From the NCBI RefSeq assembly GCF_002563635.1, contig NZ_PDIZ01000003.1:62001-126000 (forward strand): a stretch of 64,000 nucleotides of DNA, given 5' to 3'. Both the position numbers and the translations under genes were made by a program. Below the pieces are notes generated by a model that worked only from the letters and a program-made list of their open reading frames with translations, did not search any database and was not told the origin of the DNA. Within the stretch, counting starts at the first letter, position 1; every line of letters starts with the position of its first letter. The DNA comes from Bacillus sp. es.036 (GTDB lineage: Bacteria; Bacillota; Bacilli; Bacillales; Guptibacillaceae). Below, piece by piece: positions 17,085-26,278 of this stretch.

Positions 17085-19187
17085 ATGGAAGAATATCGTC
17101 TTAAGGGCTTATCTTGTCCTAACTGTGCTGCTGGCATGGAGCAACAGATTCAAAAACTTGAGTACGGCGAATCAGCTCAAATTCAGTACAATTCAGGTAA
17201 ACTAAAAGTAGATAAAAGAGTTAACATTGAACAGGTCGAGAAAATCCTTGATTCCGATCATGCTTCTATAATGAAGGAAGAAGAAGGACATACACACGCT
17301 CACGCTAGTATGAAGTGGCTCCTAGGCATTTCAACTGGTATCTTTCTATTCGCTCTGCTATTGGATTTCGTCACAGCTGTTCCAGCTGTTCCGTTTTATC
17401 TTACTGCGATTATCTTAAGCGGTTATCAAACGTTTATGAAAGGTCTTCGAAATTTAACGAAGTTAACATTTAATATTGAAACCTTAATGACGATTGCGTT
17501 AATCGGGGCTGTTTCCATTGGAGAGTGGAAAGAAGGAACGCTTGTTGCGATTTTGTTTGGATTGAATGAATACTTAGAAGGACTTGGCATGGAGAAGGCC
17601 AGGAAGTCGATGGAATCTCTTCTTCAAATCGCACCGAAAGAAGCGCTTCTTATCCGAGATGGAAAAGAAGAAGTTGTCTCAATTAACGACCTTAAAGTAG
17701 ACGATCTTGTTCTCGTTCAATCTGGCGCTAAAATTCCTTCAGATGGGATTGTATCAGCTGGATATAGCTCAGTGAATGAAGCTGCGATCACAGGAGAAGC
17801 TATGCCGGTTGAAAAAGGTGTTGGTGAATCTGTTTTTGGCGGAAGCATTAATAATGAGGGCATTCTGCACGTGAAAATCTCAAAGGCCTATGAGGATTCT
17901 TCGCTCGCAAAAATTTTGCATTTAGTTGAAGAAGCTCAAGAAACGAAGACACCAACAGAGTTATTTATTAATCGTTTTTCAAGATTCTATACACCAATTA
18001 TCATGGTCATCTCAGCCCTGGTTATGCTTGTTCCTCCGTTATTGTTTGGTGGGATTTGGGGTGACTGGTTTTATCAAGGACTTGCTGTATTGATTGTAGG
18101 TTGTCCTTGTGCTCTTATACTGTCATCACCTATTGCGAACATCTCCGGTATTACAAGGAATGCGCGTAACGGCATTCTTGTAAAAGGATCGGTTTATCTT
18201 GAGCAACTGGGTAAAATCGATACGCTAGCTTTTGATAAGACTGGGACACTTACAAAAGGATTCCCTTATGTTGAGACATATGAAAGCTATAGCGATGAGA
18301 AGTTTTTATCTGTAGCAGCAGCGGTCGAGAAGCATTCTTCTCATCCACTAGCCAAAGCAATTATGAAGAAAGTAGCTGATTTTCCTTATAGAGAATTCGA
18401 AGCAACCAATGTCGAAACGGTTTCAGGGCAAGGCATCATTGCAGAGGTTAATGGAAAGAGACATTGGGTGGGAAATGAAAAAAGCGTATGTCATGTTTCC
18501 ATACCTGAGAATGTGCAGTCATCAATTGATGCGATGAAACGAGATGGGCTAACGCTTGTCATTGTAGCCGATGAAACAAAGATACTTGGTATGTTTGGTA
18601 TTGCGGATGAAATTCGCGAAGAAAGCCAGTCTGTTATACGGGATTTGCATCAAGCAGGTATTAAGAATACGGTGATGTTAACAGGAGATCATGAGAAAAC
18701 AGCTGAGAAAGTAGCAAACCGTGTTGGTGTTCGTTCTTATTTCGGTGGTCTTTTACCTGAAGACAAAGTCGCTAAAGTGAAAGAATTAACAGCGAAAGGC
18801 AAAGTAGCCATGATTGGTGACGGAATTAACGATGCACCGGCTCTTGCTTCAGCTGATCTTGGAATTGCAATGGGGAAAGGGACGGATAGCGCGATTGAAA
18901 CAGCCGATATTGTATTGATGCAGGATCATCTCGGTAAGCTGCCAGAAGCGGTCTCGATTGCCAAGCGCGTGAATCGAACGATCCGAGTCAATATTGCACT
19001 AGCCCTTGGTTTGAAACTCATTGCCTTACTCCTTACTATTCCTGGACTATTGACGCTATGGATTGCAATATTGTCGGATATGGGTGCAACGATTCTTGTA
19101 ACCTTGATTAGTTTAACGATTTTATGGGAGCGGAAAGAAAAAGAAAAGCCAACGATAAAGAAGGGAGCTGAACCCCAGCATTCGTAA
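17085..19187 (+). CDS. cadA: Zn/Cd/Co-type heavy metal exporting P-type ATPase
   Basis: This is a P1B-type ATPase that most likely exports Zn, Cd or Co. The 700-residue protein has an N-terminal HMA domain with CPNC (C11, C14), a short His-rich stretch GHTHAHA, and then membrane segments. The CPC motif is at 340-342, the phosphorylated aspartate is D384 in DKTGT, and GDGINDAPA follows. The CPC context VGCPCALILSSP and the DMGAT near the end fit the Zn/Cd (P1B-2) subclass rather than copper. An ArsR-type operator at its promoter agrees. The symbol cadA is by subclass; zosA or zntA-like naming is possible. Confidence 0.88.
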   Translation: MEEYRLKGLSCPNCAAGMEQQIQKLEYGESAQIQYNSGKLKVDKRVNIEQVEKILDSDHASIMKEEEGHTHAHASMKWLLGISTGIFLFALLLDFVTAVPAVPFYLTAIILSGYQTFMKGLRNLTKLTFNIETLMTIALIGAVSIGEWKEGTLVAILFGLNEYLEGLGMEKARKSMESLLQIAPKEALLIRDGKEEVVSINDLKVDDLVLVQSGAKIPSDGIVSAGYSSVNEAAITGEAMPVEKGVGESVFGGSINNEGILHVKISKAYEDSSLAKILHLVEEAQETKTPTELFINRFSRFYTPIIMVISALVMLVPPLLFGGIWGDWFYQGLAVLIVGCPCALILSSPIANISGITRNARNGILVKGSVYLEQLGKIDTLAFDKTGTLTKGFPYVETYESYSDEKFLSVAAAVEKHSSHPLAKAIMKKVADFPYREFEATNVETVSGQGIIAEVNGKRHWVGNEKSVCHVSIPENVQSSIDAMKRDGLTLVIVADETKILGMFGIADEIREESQSVIRDLHQAGIKNTVMLTGDHEKTAEKVANRVGVRSYFGGLLPEDKVAKVKELTAKGKVAMIGDGINDAPALASADLGIAMGKGTDSAIETADIVLMQDHLGKLPEAVSIAKRVNRTIRVNIALALGLKLIALLLTIPGLLTLWIAILSDMGATILVTLISLTILWERKEKEKPTIKKGAEPQHS

Positions 19188-19215
19188 AACCTCTGGTTGT
19201 CCAGAGGTTTTTCTT
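19186..19215 (+). terminator. Terminator of the efflux ATPase gene
   Basis: AAACCTCTGG and CCAGAGGTTT pair around TTGT and run into T residues. Confidence 0.85.
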
Positions 19216-19313
19216 TATGAGTATTTTGGGAAATTCGCCTAAATTATAGAAAGTTAAAAGTGTTTATTTAATCATGTCAACAAGTGCTGCGCCGAATTCG
19301 CGTTTGGATTTCA

Positions 19314-19342
19314 TTGTATATGACTCAAAACGCTCGTATGAT
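19314..19342 (+). promoter_or_regulatory. Candidate mtlA promoter
   Basis: TTGTAT, 17 bp, and TATGAT give a moderate sigma-A match about 125 bp upstream of mtlA. A regulator such as MtlR would be expected upstream of it, but no MtlR site could be assigned from sequence alone. Confidence 0.4.
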
Positions 19343-19427
19343 AAGAACTACAGAAAGTCGCACTGGGATAAGGATCCTATATAAGCGTTCATATTAACTG
19401 ATTCAAATAAGAAACGTACAAACAAAA

Positions 19428-19441
19428 TGAAAACGCTTTTA
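19428..19441 (+). promoter_or_regulatory. cre site (CcpA) upstream of mtlA
   Basis: TGAAAACGCTTTTA matches the catabolite responsive element consensus TGNAARCGNWWWCA except for one base and is largely palindromic. It lies 28 bp before the mtlA start, in the leader, suggesting glucose repression by CcpA roadblock. Confidence 0.65.
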
Positions 19442-19468
19442 ACGTGCGCATGAAAAGGAGGAAATACG

Positions 19469-21235
19469 ATGAGTGAACAGAACACAGAGAAATCTGGATT
19501 CAAAGTAAAAGTTCAGCGGTTCGGAAGTTACTTAAGCAGTATGATCATGCCGAATATTGGTGCGTTTATTGCTTGGGGGTTAATCACTGCTCTATTCATA
19601 CCAGATGGTTATTTACCAAACGCAAGTCTAGCAGAATTAGTAGAACCAATGCTTTACTACCTATTGCCACTACTGATTGGATATACTGGAGGTAAAATTG
19701 TCTACGGCGGTCGTGGTGGAGTGGTCGGTGCAACAGCTACGATCGGTGTTATTGTAGGCGCGGACATTCCGATGTTCCTTGGAGCTATGGCAATGGGACC
19801 CCTTGGAGGATATTTAATTAAGAAATTTGACGAGGCCATTCATGGCAAGATTAAATCAGGTTTTGAAATGCTTGTTAATAATTTTTCAGCAGGAATTATC
19901 GGTGGAGCGTTAACAATTATTGCTTCAATAGCAATTGGACCAGTTGTATTGGGACTAAACAAAGCACTTGCTGCTGGTGTAGAAGCGATTATCGCTGCAG
20001 GTCTACTCCCTCTAGTAAGTATTCTAATTGAACCAGGTAAAGTACTCTTTTTAAATAATGCGATTAACCACGGGATTTTCACCCCACTTGGACTTGAACA
20101 GGTAGCGAATACAGGTAAATCGGTTCTCTTTTTGGTTGAATCCAATCCTGGTCCAGGTTTAGGGATTCTCCTTGCCTACTCGATTGTGGGTAAAGGGTCA
20201 GCAAAACAATCAGCACCAGGAGCTGCACTGATTCATTTCGTTGGGGGTATTCATGAAATTTACTTCCCTTACATTTTGATGAAGCCAGCACTTGTACTTG
20301 CTGCCATTCTTGGTGGAATGGGTGGTGTATTCACATTTACACTTCTAGATGCAGGACTGTTAGCAGCGGCTTCACCAGGTAGTATCGTCTCTCTTATGAT
20401 TATGTCACCACGAGGCGGCTATCTAAGCGTTATTGCAGGTGTTCTTGTAGCAACAGCTATTTCTTTCTTAGTCTCATTCGTCATTCTAAAACGCTCAAAA
20501 GATAGCGGAGAAGATATTTCAGAAGCAACTGAAAAAATGGAAGCAATGAAAGGGAAGAAGAGTAGCGTATCGTCTAATCTAAAAACGAATGCGGAAGAGC
20601 CAAAAGTAGAAGCATCTTCTTATGGTAACATCGCTAAAGTAGTCTTTGCATGTGATGCTGGAATGGGATCAAGTGCAATGGGCGCATCCGTACTTCGTAA
20701 CAAATTCAAAAAAGCTGGGTTAACAGACATTGAAGTAACGAATACATCGATTAGCAACCTGCCGAATGATGCTGACCTAGTCGTCACGCACCAGGATTTA
20801 ACGGATCGTGCGAAGGATAAGCTTCCAGAAGCGAATCATATCTCGGTTAAAAACTTTATGAATAGTCCAAAATACGATGAGCTTGTTGCTGAGTTAACTT
20901 CCACAGGAGAAACGCCAGTAAAAGAAGAGACAAAACCAGAACAAGCAGAGCAGAAAGAAATTAATAAAGTAGTCTTTGCATGTGATGCTGGAATGGGATC
21001 AAGTGCAATGGGCGCATCGGTTCTACGTAATAAGTTCAAGAAAGCAGGACTTAAAGATATTGATGTGACAAATACGGCTATTAGTAACTTACCAGATGAT
21101 GCCGATTTAATCATCACTCACCAGGACTTAACTGATCGAGCAAAAGCGAAACGCCCTGATGCTGAGCATATCTCAGTTGCAAACTTTATGAATAGCCCGA
21201 AATACGAAGAGCTTGTTGATAGACTAAAAAAATAG
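19469..21235 (+). CDS. mtlA: PTS mannitol transporter MtlA with two EIIB domains (EIICBB)
   Basis: MtlA imports mannitol and phosphorylates it. The 588-residue protein has a membrane EIIC domain to about residue 345, including the GGIHEIYFPYIL substrate motif. Two consecutive EIIB domains follow, about 388-478 and 498-588, each with VVFACDAGMGSSAMGASVL (phospho-cysteines C395 and C505) and each ending in a FMNSPKY-type block. Relatives in Bacillus have a single EIIB and are about 470-480 residues long. The repeats are 110 codons apart, and both keep the cysteine, so both may be active. The gene heads mtlA-mtlR-mtlF-mtlD, the order seen in Geobacillus. Confidence 0.93.
   Translation: MSEQNTEKSGFKVKVQRFGSYLSSMIMPNIGAFIAWGLITALFIPDGYLPNASLAELVEPMLYYLLPLLIGYTGGKIVYGGRGGVVGATATIGVIVGADIPMFLGAMAMGPLGGYLIKKFDEAIHGKIKSGFEMLVNNFSAGIIGGALTIIASIAIGPVVLGLNKALAAGVEAIIAAGLLPLVSILIEPGKVLFLNNAINHGIFTPLGLEQVANTGKSVLFLVESNPGPGLGILLAYSIVGKGSAKQSAPGAALIHFVGGIHEIYFPYILMKPALVLAAILGGMGGVFTFTLLDAGLLAAASPGSIVSLMIMSPRGGYLSVIAGVLVATAISFLVSFVILKRSKDSGEDISEATEKMEAMKGKKSSVSSNLKTNAEEPKVEASSYGNIAKVVFACDAGMGSSAMGASVLRNKFKKAGLTDIEVTNTSISNLPNDADLVVTHQDLTDRAKDKLPEANHISVKNFMNSPKYDELVAELTSTGETPVKEETKPEQAEQKEINKVVFACDAGMGSSAMGASVLRNKFKKAGLKDIDVTNTAISNLPDDADLIITHQDLTDRAKAKRPDAEHISVANFMNSPKYEELVDRLKK
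20635..21018 (+). repeat. 54-nt perfect direct repeat inside mtlA
   Basis: Positions 20635-20688 and 20965-21018 are identical over 54 nt, 330 nt apart. They encode the phospho-cysteine loop of each EIIB domain. Sequence just outside the repeat differs at many synonymous positions. Confidence 0.95.
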
Positions 21236-21262
21236 TTATAGCCAGAATTCGAGGTGAACCAC

Positions 21263-23386
21263 GTGTTTATTTCAGCAAGGGAACGAAGTATTCTTCAGCT
21301 TCTATTAGATAGTGATGACTATTATACGGTCAAAGGGATTGCTCAAGAGCTTGAGGTAAGCGAACGAACGGTTCACCGTGACTTAGTCGGCGTAGAGGAT
21401 ATTCTCACTCAATATAATTTAACCTTACAAAAGAAAGCTGGAGTAGGCGTTCAACTTGATGGTCACGAATCTAGCCGAGCTGAGTTAAAAAGCTATCTAG
21501 TTGATCTAACCATTACAGAATATACGCAACAGGAAAGGGAGACGTTGATTCTATGCAAGCTATTGGAATCAGCTGACCCTATTAAGTTAGTTGGTCTAGC
21601 GAATGACTTGAAAGTAACAGTTGCTACTGTTAGTCATGATTTAGACAAAGCGGAAGAATGGCTTGAAAGAATGCAGCTTTCATTAATAAGAAGGCGGGGA
21701 TATGGTGTGCAAGTTGAAGGGGCGGAAGCCTTGAAGAGACACGCCATGAGCTCTTTGCTTGCGCTTGAGTTTAATGATTCAGACTTTTTTACATTGTTAA
21801 AGAAGTCGATCCAAAATAAATCTCAAGAGAGTGTTCTCCAATCTGCTTCCGAACGATTGCTAGGTTTAGTTGATCGAACTAAGCTTTTGAAGGTTGAGAC
21901 AATCGTTGATGATGTTAACAATGAGCTACCCTATATGATCGCTGACAGCGCATATATTGGTTTGATCGTCCATCTGACCCTCGCTGTTGAGCGTATTCAA
22001 AAGGGTGAAAAAATCGAGATAGATGAAGAATATTTAAGTACCCTAGTGAATACGAAAGAGTTTGGTTTTGCTAGAATAATCGGTACAAAACTTGAAGAAT
22101 CTTTTAATGTCTTGATACCTGAAGCTGAAATTGGTTATATCACCATGCATTTACGCGGAGCGAAATTGAGAAATACCGGAGATTACTATTTGGAAGAAAC
22201 GAATTATCCGATTCTCGTTAAAACAAAGGAGTTAATCCGCTATGTAGATCACCACCTCAATGCGGGTTTAGCAACGAATGAATCACTTTTAGAAGGATTA
22301 GTGACACACCTCGGTCCTGCTACCCATCGCGTTAGGCAGAACATGAATATCCATAATCCTTTACTTACAAAAATAAAAGCAGATTATGCTGACTTATTCC
22401 AACTGCTTGAAGAAGCGTTAAAAGAAACTTTTCCGGGGATACCCATTCCTGATGAAGAAGTTGGTTTTCTCGTTCTCCACTTTGGTTCAGCCCTTGAAGG
22501 TCGCTTTCAACATAACGAAGTGAATATTCTTGCCGTATGCTCAAGTGGTATCGGGACATCCAAAATGCTGGCTACTCGGTTAAAACAGGAGTTGCCAGAA
22601 ATTCATACTATCAAAAGTGCTTCATTATTTGAATTGCAAGATGAAGATCGCGAAAGCTATGACCTAATTGTTTCAACTATTCCTCTTCCAGATTATGAAG
22701 GCGAGTATATTAGGGTGAATCCTTTTTTAACGGAGGAAGAGGCAACGCGCATTCGCTCGACACTACAAAAGAAGTCGATGATGAAAAAAAGAAGCACGGT
22801 AGAGAAACCTAAGAAGGACAAAGAATCTTTATTTATTTCAAAAGATGAAGCAAACATCTGGTTTCGTAAAGCTGGAATATATAGCACGACTGTATCTTCG
22901 GTAATAGAATTATTTCGAGTAAATCAATCTGAACACAAAGAGGTCGAGAAACTCTTAGAAGAAGAGTGTATGCGTCTAGAAAAACTTAATGCGATCAGCC
23001 ATTCACTAGAAGTTAAAGAGGAGCTTCTGAAGCGTGAAGCCATAAGTGGAGTGGGTATTCCTGAGACTTCACTTGCATTGTTTCATACGCGGACACCTGA
23101 AGTTAAAAAACCAGTATTTACAATTGGTCGTTTGATGGCACCGATTCAGCGAAAGGCAATGGATGGTTCACTCATTGAAATAGATACTGTTCTTTTACAA
23201 CTCGCACCAGAGGATTCACCTGTGGAAAGTATCGAGATCATGAGCTACATCAGTTCTCTAATTATTGAATCAAATGAAAGCATCGCGCTTTTCTCGGAGA
23301 GCAATCAAGAGTCTATAGGGTTATACCTTGCAAATAAAATGAAAAGTTATGTAGAAAAATTATTAGGATTTAAAGGAGACGATTGA
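21263..23386 (+). CDS. mtlR: Mannitol operon transcriptional activator MtlR
   Basis: MtlR activates the mannitol genes and is controlled by PTS phosphorylation. The 707-residue protein has an N-terminal DeoR-like helix-turn-helix (VSERTVHRDL), a second HTH (VTVATVSHDL), and two PRD domains with paired histidines (LIVHL/YITMHL and LVTHL/LVLHF). A Gat-type EIIB-like domain carries C426 in AVCSSGIGTS, and a C-terminal EIIA-Mtl-like domain carries H608 in LALFHTRTPE. The GTG at 21263 was chosen because GAGGTG precedes it; a GTG nine bases upstream overlaps that site. It lies between mtlA and mtlF. Confidence 0.94.
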   Translation: MFISARERSILQLLLDSDDYYTVKGIAQELEVSERTVHRDLVGVEDILTQYNLTLQKKAGVGVQLDGHESSRAELKSYLVDLTITEYTQQERETLILCKLLESADPIKLVGLANDLKVTVATVSHDLDKAEEWLERMQLSLIRRRGYGVQVEGAEALKRHAMSSLLALEFNDSDFFTLLKKSIQNKSQESVLQSASERLLGLVDRTKLLKVETIVDDVNNELPYMIADSAYIGLIVHLTLAVERIQKGEKIEIDEEYLSTLVNTKEFGFARIIGTKLEESFNVLIPEAEIGYITMHLRGAKLRNTGDYYLEETNYPILVKTKELIRYVDHHLNAGLATNESLLEGLVTHLGPATHRVRQNMNIHNPLLTKIKADYADLFQLLEEALKETFPGIPIPDEEVGFLVLHFGSALEGRFQHNEVNILAVCSSGIGTSKMLATRLKQELPEIHTIKSASLFELQDEDRESYDLIVSTIPLPDYEGEYIRVNPFLTEEEATRIRSTLQKKSMMKKRSTVEKPKKDKESLFISKDEANIWFRKAGIYSTTVSSVIELFRVNQSEHKEVEKLLEEECMRLEKLNAISHSLEVKEELLKREAISGVGIPETSLALFHTRTPEVKKPVFTIGRLMAPIQRKAMDGSLIEIDTVLLQLAPEDSPVESIEIMSYISSLIIESNESIALFSESNQESIGLYLANKMKSYVEKLLGFKGDD

Positions 23387-23387
23387 A

Positions 23388-23825
23388 ATGGCAAAAGAAA
23401 TTCTATCAACTGAGAATGTATTACTAAACGAAACAGCTGCAACAAAAGAAGAGGCTATTCGTATGGCCGGTCAAATCCTTGTCGACAACGGTTATGTTGA
23501 TGAAAGCTACCTTGAGCAAATGCAAGAACGTGAAAAAATTACAACGACATACATGGGCAACTCTGTTGCTATTCCTCACGGTACAGAGGACGCTAAGAAA
23601 GCAGTAAAGCATTCAGGGCTATCAATCATCCAGCTACGTGAGGGCGTTGATTTTGGAGGCGGGAATATTGCAAAGATTATCATTGGTATTGCTGGTAAGG
23701 ATAATGAACACTTAGAAATCCTTTCTCAAATTGCGATTGTTTGTTCTGAAGAAGAAAATGTAGAAGAGTTGATTCAAGCGGATTCTAAAGAAACGTTAAT
23801 CTCCATGTTTAACGAGGTGAATTAA
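23388..23825 (+). CDS. mtlF: PTS mannitol-specific EIIA component
   Basis: MtlF passes phosphate from HPr to the EIIB domain(s) of MtlA. The 145-residue protein has the phospho-histidine H64 in the motif SVAIPHGT. Its ATG lies one base after the mtlR stop, and its ribosome site AAAGGAGA is inside the mtlR end, so translation is probably coupled. Length and sequence are those of stand-alone EIIA-Mtl proteins. Confidence 0.96.
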   Translation: MAKEILSTENVLLNETAATKEEAIRMAGQILVDNGYVDESYLEQMQEREKITTTYMGNSVAIPHGTEDAKKAVKHSGLSIIQLREGVDFGGGNIAKIIIGIAGKDNEHLEILSQIAIVCSEEENVEELIQADSKETLISMFNEVN

Positions 23826-23827
23826 TC

Positions 23828-24979
23828 ATGCTTGCCGTTCATTTTGGTGCTGGAAATATTGGAAGAGGCTTTATTGGAAAGCTTCTTTCTCAATCAGGGT
23901 ATGAAGTATGCTTCGTAGATATCAATGAGACTGTGATTAATGAGCTTAATGAACGAAAGAGTTACACGGTTGAAATATTAGGTCAGGATAAGGAACAGAT
24001 TGTTGTTGAAGGCGTTAGAGGTATTAACAGCCAACAAGATCCTAAAGCAGTGGTCGATGCAATCTATCAAGCTGACCTTGTTACGACCGCAGTTGGTCCA
24101 ACCGTATTGAAATTGATTTCTTCAGTTATTGCAGAAGGCATTTCAAAACGTATTGCAGATGGAAAAGCTCCAGTAAATATTATTGCATGTGAGAATATGA
24201 TCGGTGGCAGTACAATGCTTCGAAATGCTGTTGAAGAAAAGATGAATGAAGCGGATCGTAAAGTACTTGATCAGTACGCTGGTTTCCCAGATGCTGCAGT
24301 TGATCGCATTGTTCCGAATCAAACTAATGATGATCCGTTAATGGTTGCAGTTGAACCTTTCTATGAATGGGTCATCGATCAAACGATGATGGCTGGAGAG
24401 GTTCCTGATATCGCTGGTCTTACGTACGTTCAGGATCTTGCTCCTTACATTGAGCGGAAATTGTTCACAGTGAATACAGGACATGCCGTGACAGCTTACC
24501 TTGGTTATCAGGCAGGATATGAAACAATTAAAGAAGCACTAGACACAGAAGCTATCTATCATGATGTTAAGAAAGCTCTTGAAGAGTCTGGTGAATTACT
24601 TCAGCATAAGCATGGTTTTGAAAAAGAGGCGCATGCGGCTTACATTACGAAAATTCTTGGTCGTTTTCTAAATCCACATCTAGTGGATGAAGTAACTCGC
24701 GTTGGAAGAGCTCCAATTCGTAAAATTGGACCCGACGACCGTCTTGTTGGCCCAGCACGTCAGCTTGCGGAATTAAATAAAGAACCAAACTACCTTGCAA
24801 AAGGAATCGCAGCAGCTTTACGATTTGATCCCTTAGAAGATGAAGATGCAGTTAAGATTCAGAGCAAAATCAAGAATGAGGGTATTTCAAGTGCGATTAC
24901 TGCTTTTACAGGAGTAAACGAGGGCGAGATTTTGTTTGATTTAATTAGCAAGTACTATAAAGAAATGTCAATCAGCTAA
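23828..24979 (+). CDS. mtlD: Mannitol-1-phosphate 5-dehydrogenase
   Basis: MtlD oxidises mannitol-1-phosphate to fructose-6-phosphate with NAD. The 383-residue protein opens with the Rossmann motif FGAGNIGRGFIG and contains the family block KLFTVNTGHAVTAYLGY. It starts two bases after mtlF and ends the mannitol operon, followed by a terminator. Confidence 0.96.
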   Translation: MLAVHFGAGNIGRGFIGKLLSQSGYEVCFVDINETVINELNERKSYTVEILGQDKEQIVVEGVRGINSQQDPKAVVDAIYQADLVTTAVGPTVLKLISSVIAEGISKRIADGKAPVNIIACENMIGGSTMLRNAVEEKMNEADRKVLDQYAGFPDAAVDRIVPNQTNDDPLMVAVEPFYEWVIDQTMMAGEVPDIAGLTYVQDLAPYIERKLFTVNTGHAVTAYLGYQAGYETIKEALDTEAIYHDVKKALEESGELLQHKHGFEKEAHAAYITKILGRFLNPHLVDEVTRVGRAPIRKIGPDDRLVGPARQLAELNKEPNYLAKGIAAALRFDPLEDEDAVKIQSKIKNEGISSAITAFTGVNEGEILFDLISKYYKEMSIS

Positions 24980-24985
24980 TAGAAT

Positions 24986-25017
24986 GGAGAAGCTCATATA
25001 GGGCTTCTCTTTTTTTG
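24986..25017 (+). terminator. Terminator of the mannitol operon
   Basis: GGAGAAGCT pairs with GGCTTCTCT (G-T pairs included) around seven bases, followed by seven T residues. Confidence 0.82.
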
Positions 25018-25136
25018 GTATATTTCGTATATTTTTGTTACGATTTTGCATTAGGACTTGTGCCAAACTCAATACAATTCTACTATTAGAGTATGACATG
25101 AGTCATATCCATTTTTTAATGGGAAGGGGAACACGA

Positions 25137-25466
25137 ATGTTTAATATTTTATTACAGTCTCACTCAGGTTCATGGGCGATTCTTGTTTTGCTTTTAGTGA
25201 TTAGTTATTTTGCACCTAAGCAAAAGATCTCGCTGATGATTCAACGCTTATTTTATCTGATTATGCTTGGTACAGGTATCGGAATGCTCTTTATTCTTGG
25301 TTTTCCACTGATCTATGTACTTAAAGGAATTCTGGCGATTGTGTTAATCGGTGTTATGGAAATGATTGTAGGAAGAAAGAAGCGTGGCGAATCAACAAAG
25401 ATGCTTTGGATTGCGTGTATTGTTCTAATTTTAGTGATTATTTCAATCGGGTACAACTGGATTTAA
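25137..25466 (+). CDS. yisL: YisL-family membrane protein (DUF1516)
   Basis: This 109-residue protein has four hydrophobic segments and belongs to the YisL (DUF1516) family of Bacillus membrane proteins of unknown role. The ATG at 25137 follows AAGGGGAAC; a longer reading adds 34 residues without a ribosome site. It stands alone between two terminators. Confidence 0.75.
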   Translation: MFNILLQSHSGSWAILVLLLVISYFAPKQKISLMIQRLFYLIMLGTGIGMLFILGFPLIYVLKGILAIVLIGVMEMIVGRKKRGESTKMLWIACIVLILVIISIGYNWI

Positions 25467-25470
25467 TACC

Positions 25471-25506
25471 AAAAAGCGACGTTCCGTTTACGGGACGTCG
25501 CTTTTT
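25471..25506 (+). terminator. Terminator of yisL
   Basis: AAAAAGCGACGTTCC pairs with GGGACGTCGCTTTTT around five bases and is followed by T residues. Confidence 0.88.
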
Positions 25507-25511
25507 CTATC

Positions 25512-25666
25512 CTTGTCGAGGCTAATCGGGCCCCTCCGCTTTTGTTTCATCTAGCTACAGGACCCCAGTCCCTCGATCGCTTCACCATATGAAATGAACA
25601 CAAAGGGCGTGTTCTTTTCATATGGTTCCAGCGCTTGTCGAGGCTAAACGGTCACTTTCGCTTTTG
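25512..25666. repeat. Intergenic repeat element with flanking direct repeats and inner hairpin
   Basis: Two related 33-nt units, at 25512-25544 and 25634-25666, both begin CTTGTCGAGGCTAA and end CGCTTTTG. They flank a 17-bp hairpin with one mismatch (25585-25601 with 25609-25625). The right unit ends exactly at the stop codon of the next gene. A diverged third unit occurs at 55335-55367. This resembles the short dispersed intergenic repeats scattered in many Bacillaceae genomes. Confidence 0.65.
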
Positions 25667-26179
25667 TTATTCCCAGGGTTTTTCTGTGGTTAGGAGGCCG
25701 GCTAGTTCTTTACTGGCTTGTCTGTGTTCTCTTCGCTTTTCTGCTCGTGCTGGTGCTGTTTCGTGTAGATTTTTTTCTTCTTCTGATTCTGGAATTACTT
25801 TTGGGACGGGAAGTGGTTTTTTATTTTCATCCAATGAGACAAAAGTAAGAAATGCTGTTGCTCCGATATGTCGCTCGCCTGATAAGAGATGCTCAGCAAT
25901 GACTTTCACAAATACTTCCATAGAAGACTTTCCGGTGAATGTCACGTATGCTTCGAGGCAAACGGAATCGTCTGGTGTAATTGGGTGTAAGAAGTCAACA
26001 GAGTCTGTTGAGGCTGTTACAACTTCACTACGACAGTGGCGCATTGCTGCAATTGATGCTATATCATCAATGTCTCTCATCAGTTGGCCGCCAAATAAGG
26101 TGTTGTGGTTGTTGGTTGCTTCTGGGAATACGTGGCTTGTTTTTACTACACGTGATTCACGAATATATTTAGTTTCCAT
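25667..26179 (-). CDS. Acyl-CoA thioesterase, hotdog fold (YkhA-like)
   Basis: This enzyme hydrolyses acyl-CoA thioesters to free acid and CoA. The 170-residue protein has the hotdog signature HNTLFGGQLMRDIDDIASIAA near 25-45 and a central VDFLHPI segment, as in the YkhA/YciA acyl-CoA hydrolases. AAGGAGAG precedes its ATG. The C-terminal charged tail (EKRREHRQASKEL) is outside the fold. It may be followed in the same direction by nothing else; the dispersed repeat begins at its stop codon. Confidence 0.85.
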   Translation of the reverse strand: METKYIRESRVVKTSHVFPEATNNHNTLFGGQLMRDIDDIASIAAMRHCRSEVVTASTDSVDFLHPITPDDSVCLEAYVTFTGKSSMEVFVKVIAEHLLSGERHIGATAFLTFVSLDENKKPLPVPKVIPESEEEKNLHETAPARAEKRREHRQASKELAGLLTTEKPWE

Positions 26180-26278
26180 AGTTGTCTCTCCTTAGTATGC
26201 TTTTCTTGTAGTCTATCTTTACTATGCCCTTGATTGAGAGGTGAAAAACCTCTGTCTTTCGAAGAAGCGAAGAGGGTA

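Noticed and set aside
20635-21018. The repeat in mtlA as a frameshift or assembly error
   Set aside because: Both copies are in frame, differ at many synonymous and some non-synonymous sites outside 54 nt, and have distinct linkers, so a real domain duplication is more likely.
25635-26195. A 186-codon frame on the plus strand
   Set aside because: It is antisense to the thioesterase, which has a recognisable fold motif and a ribosome site on the minus strand.
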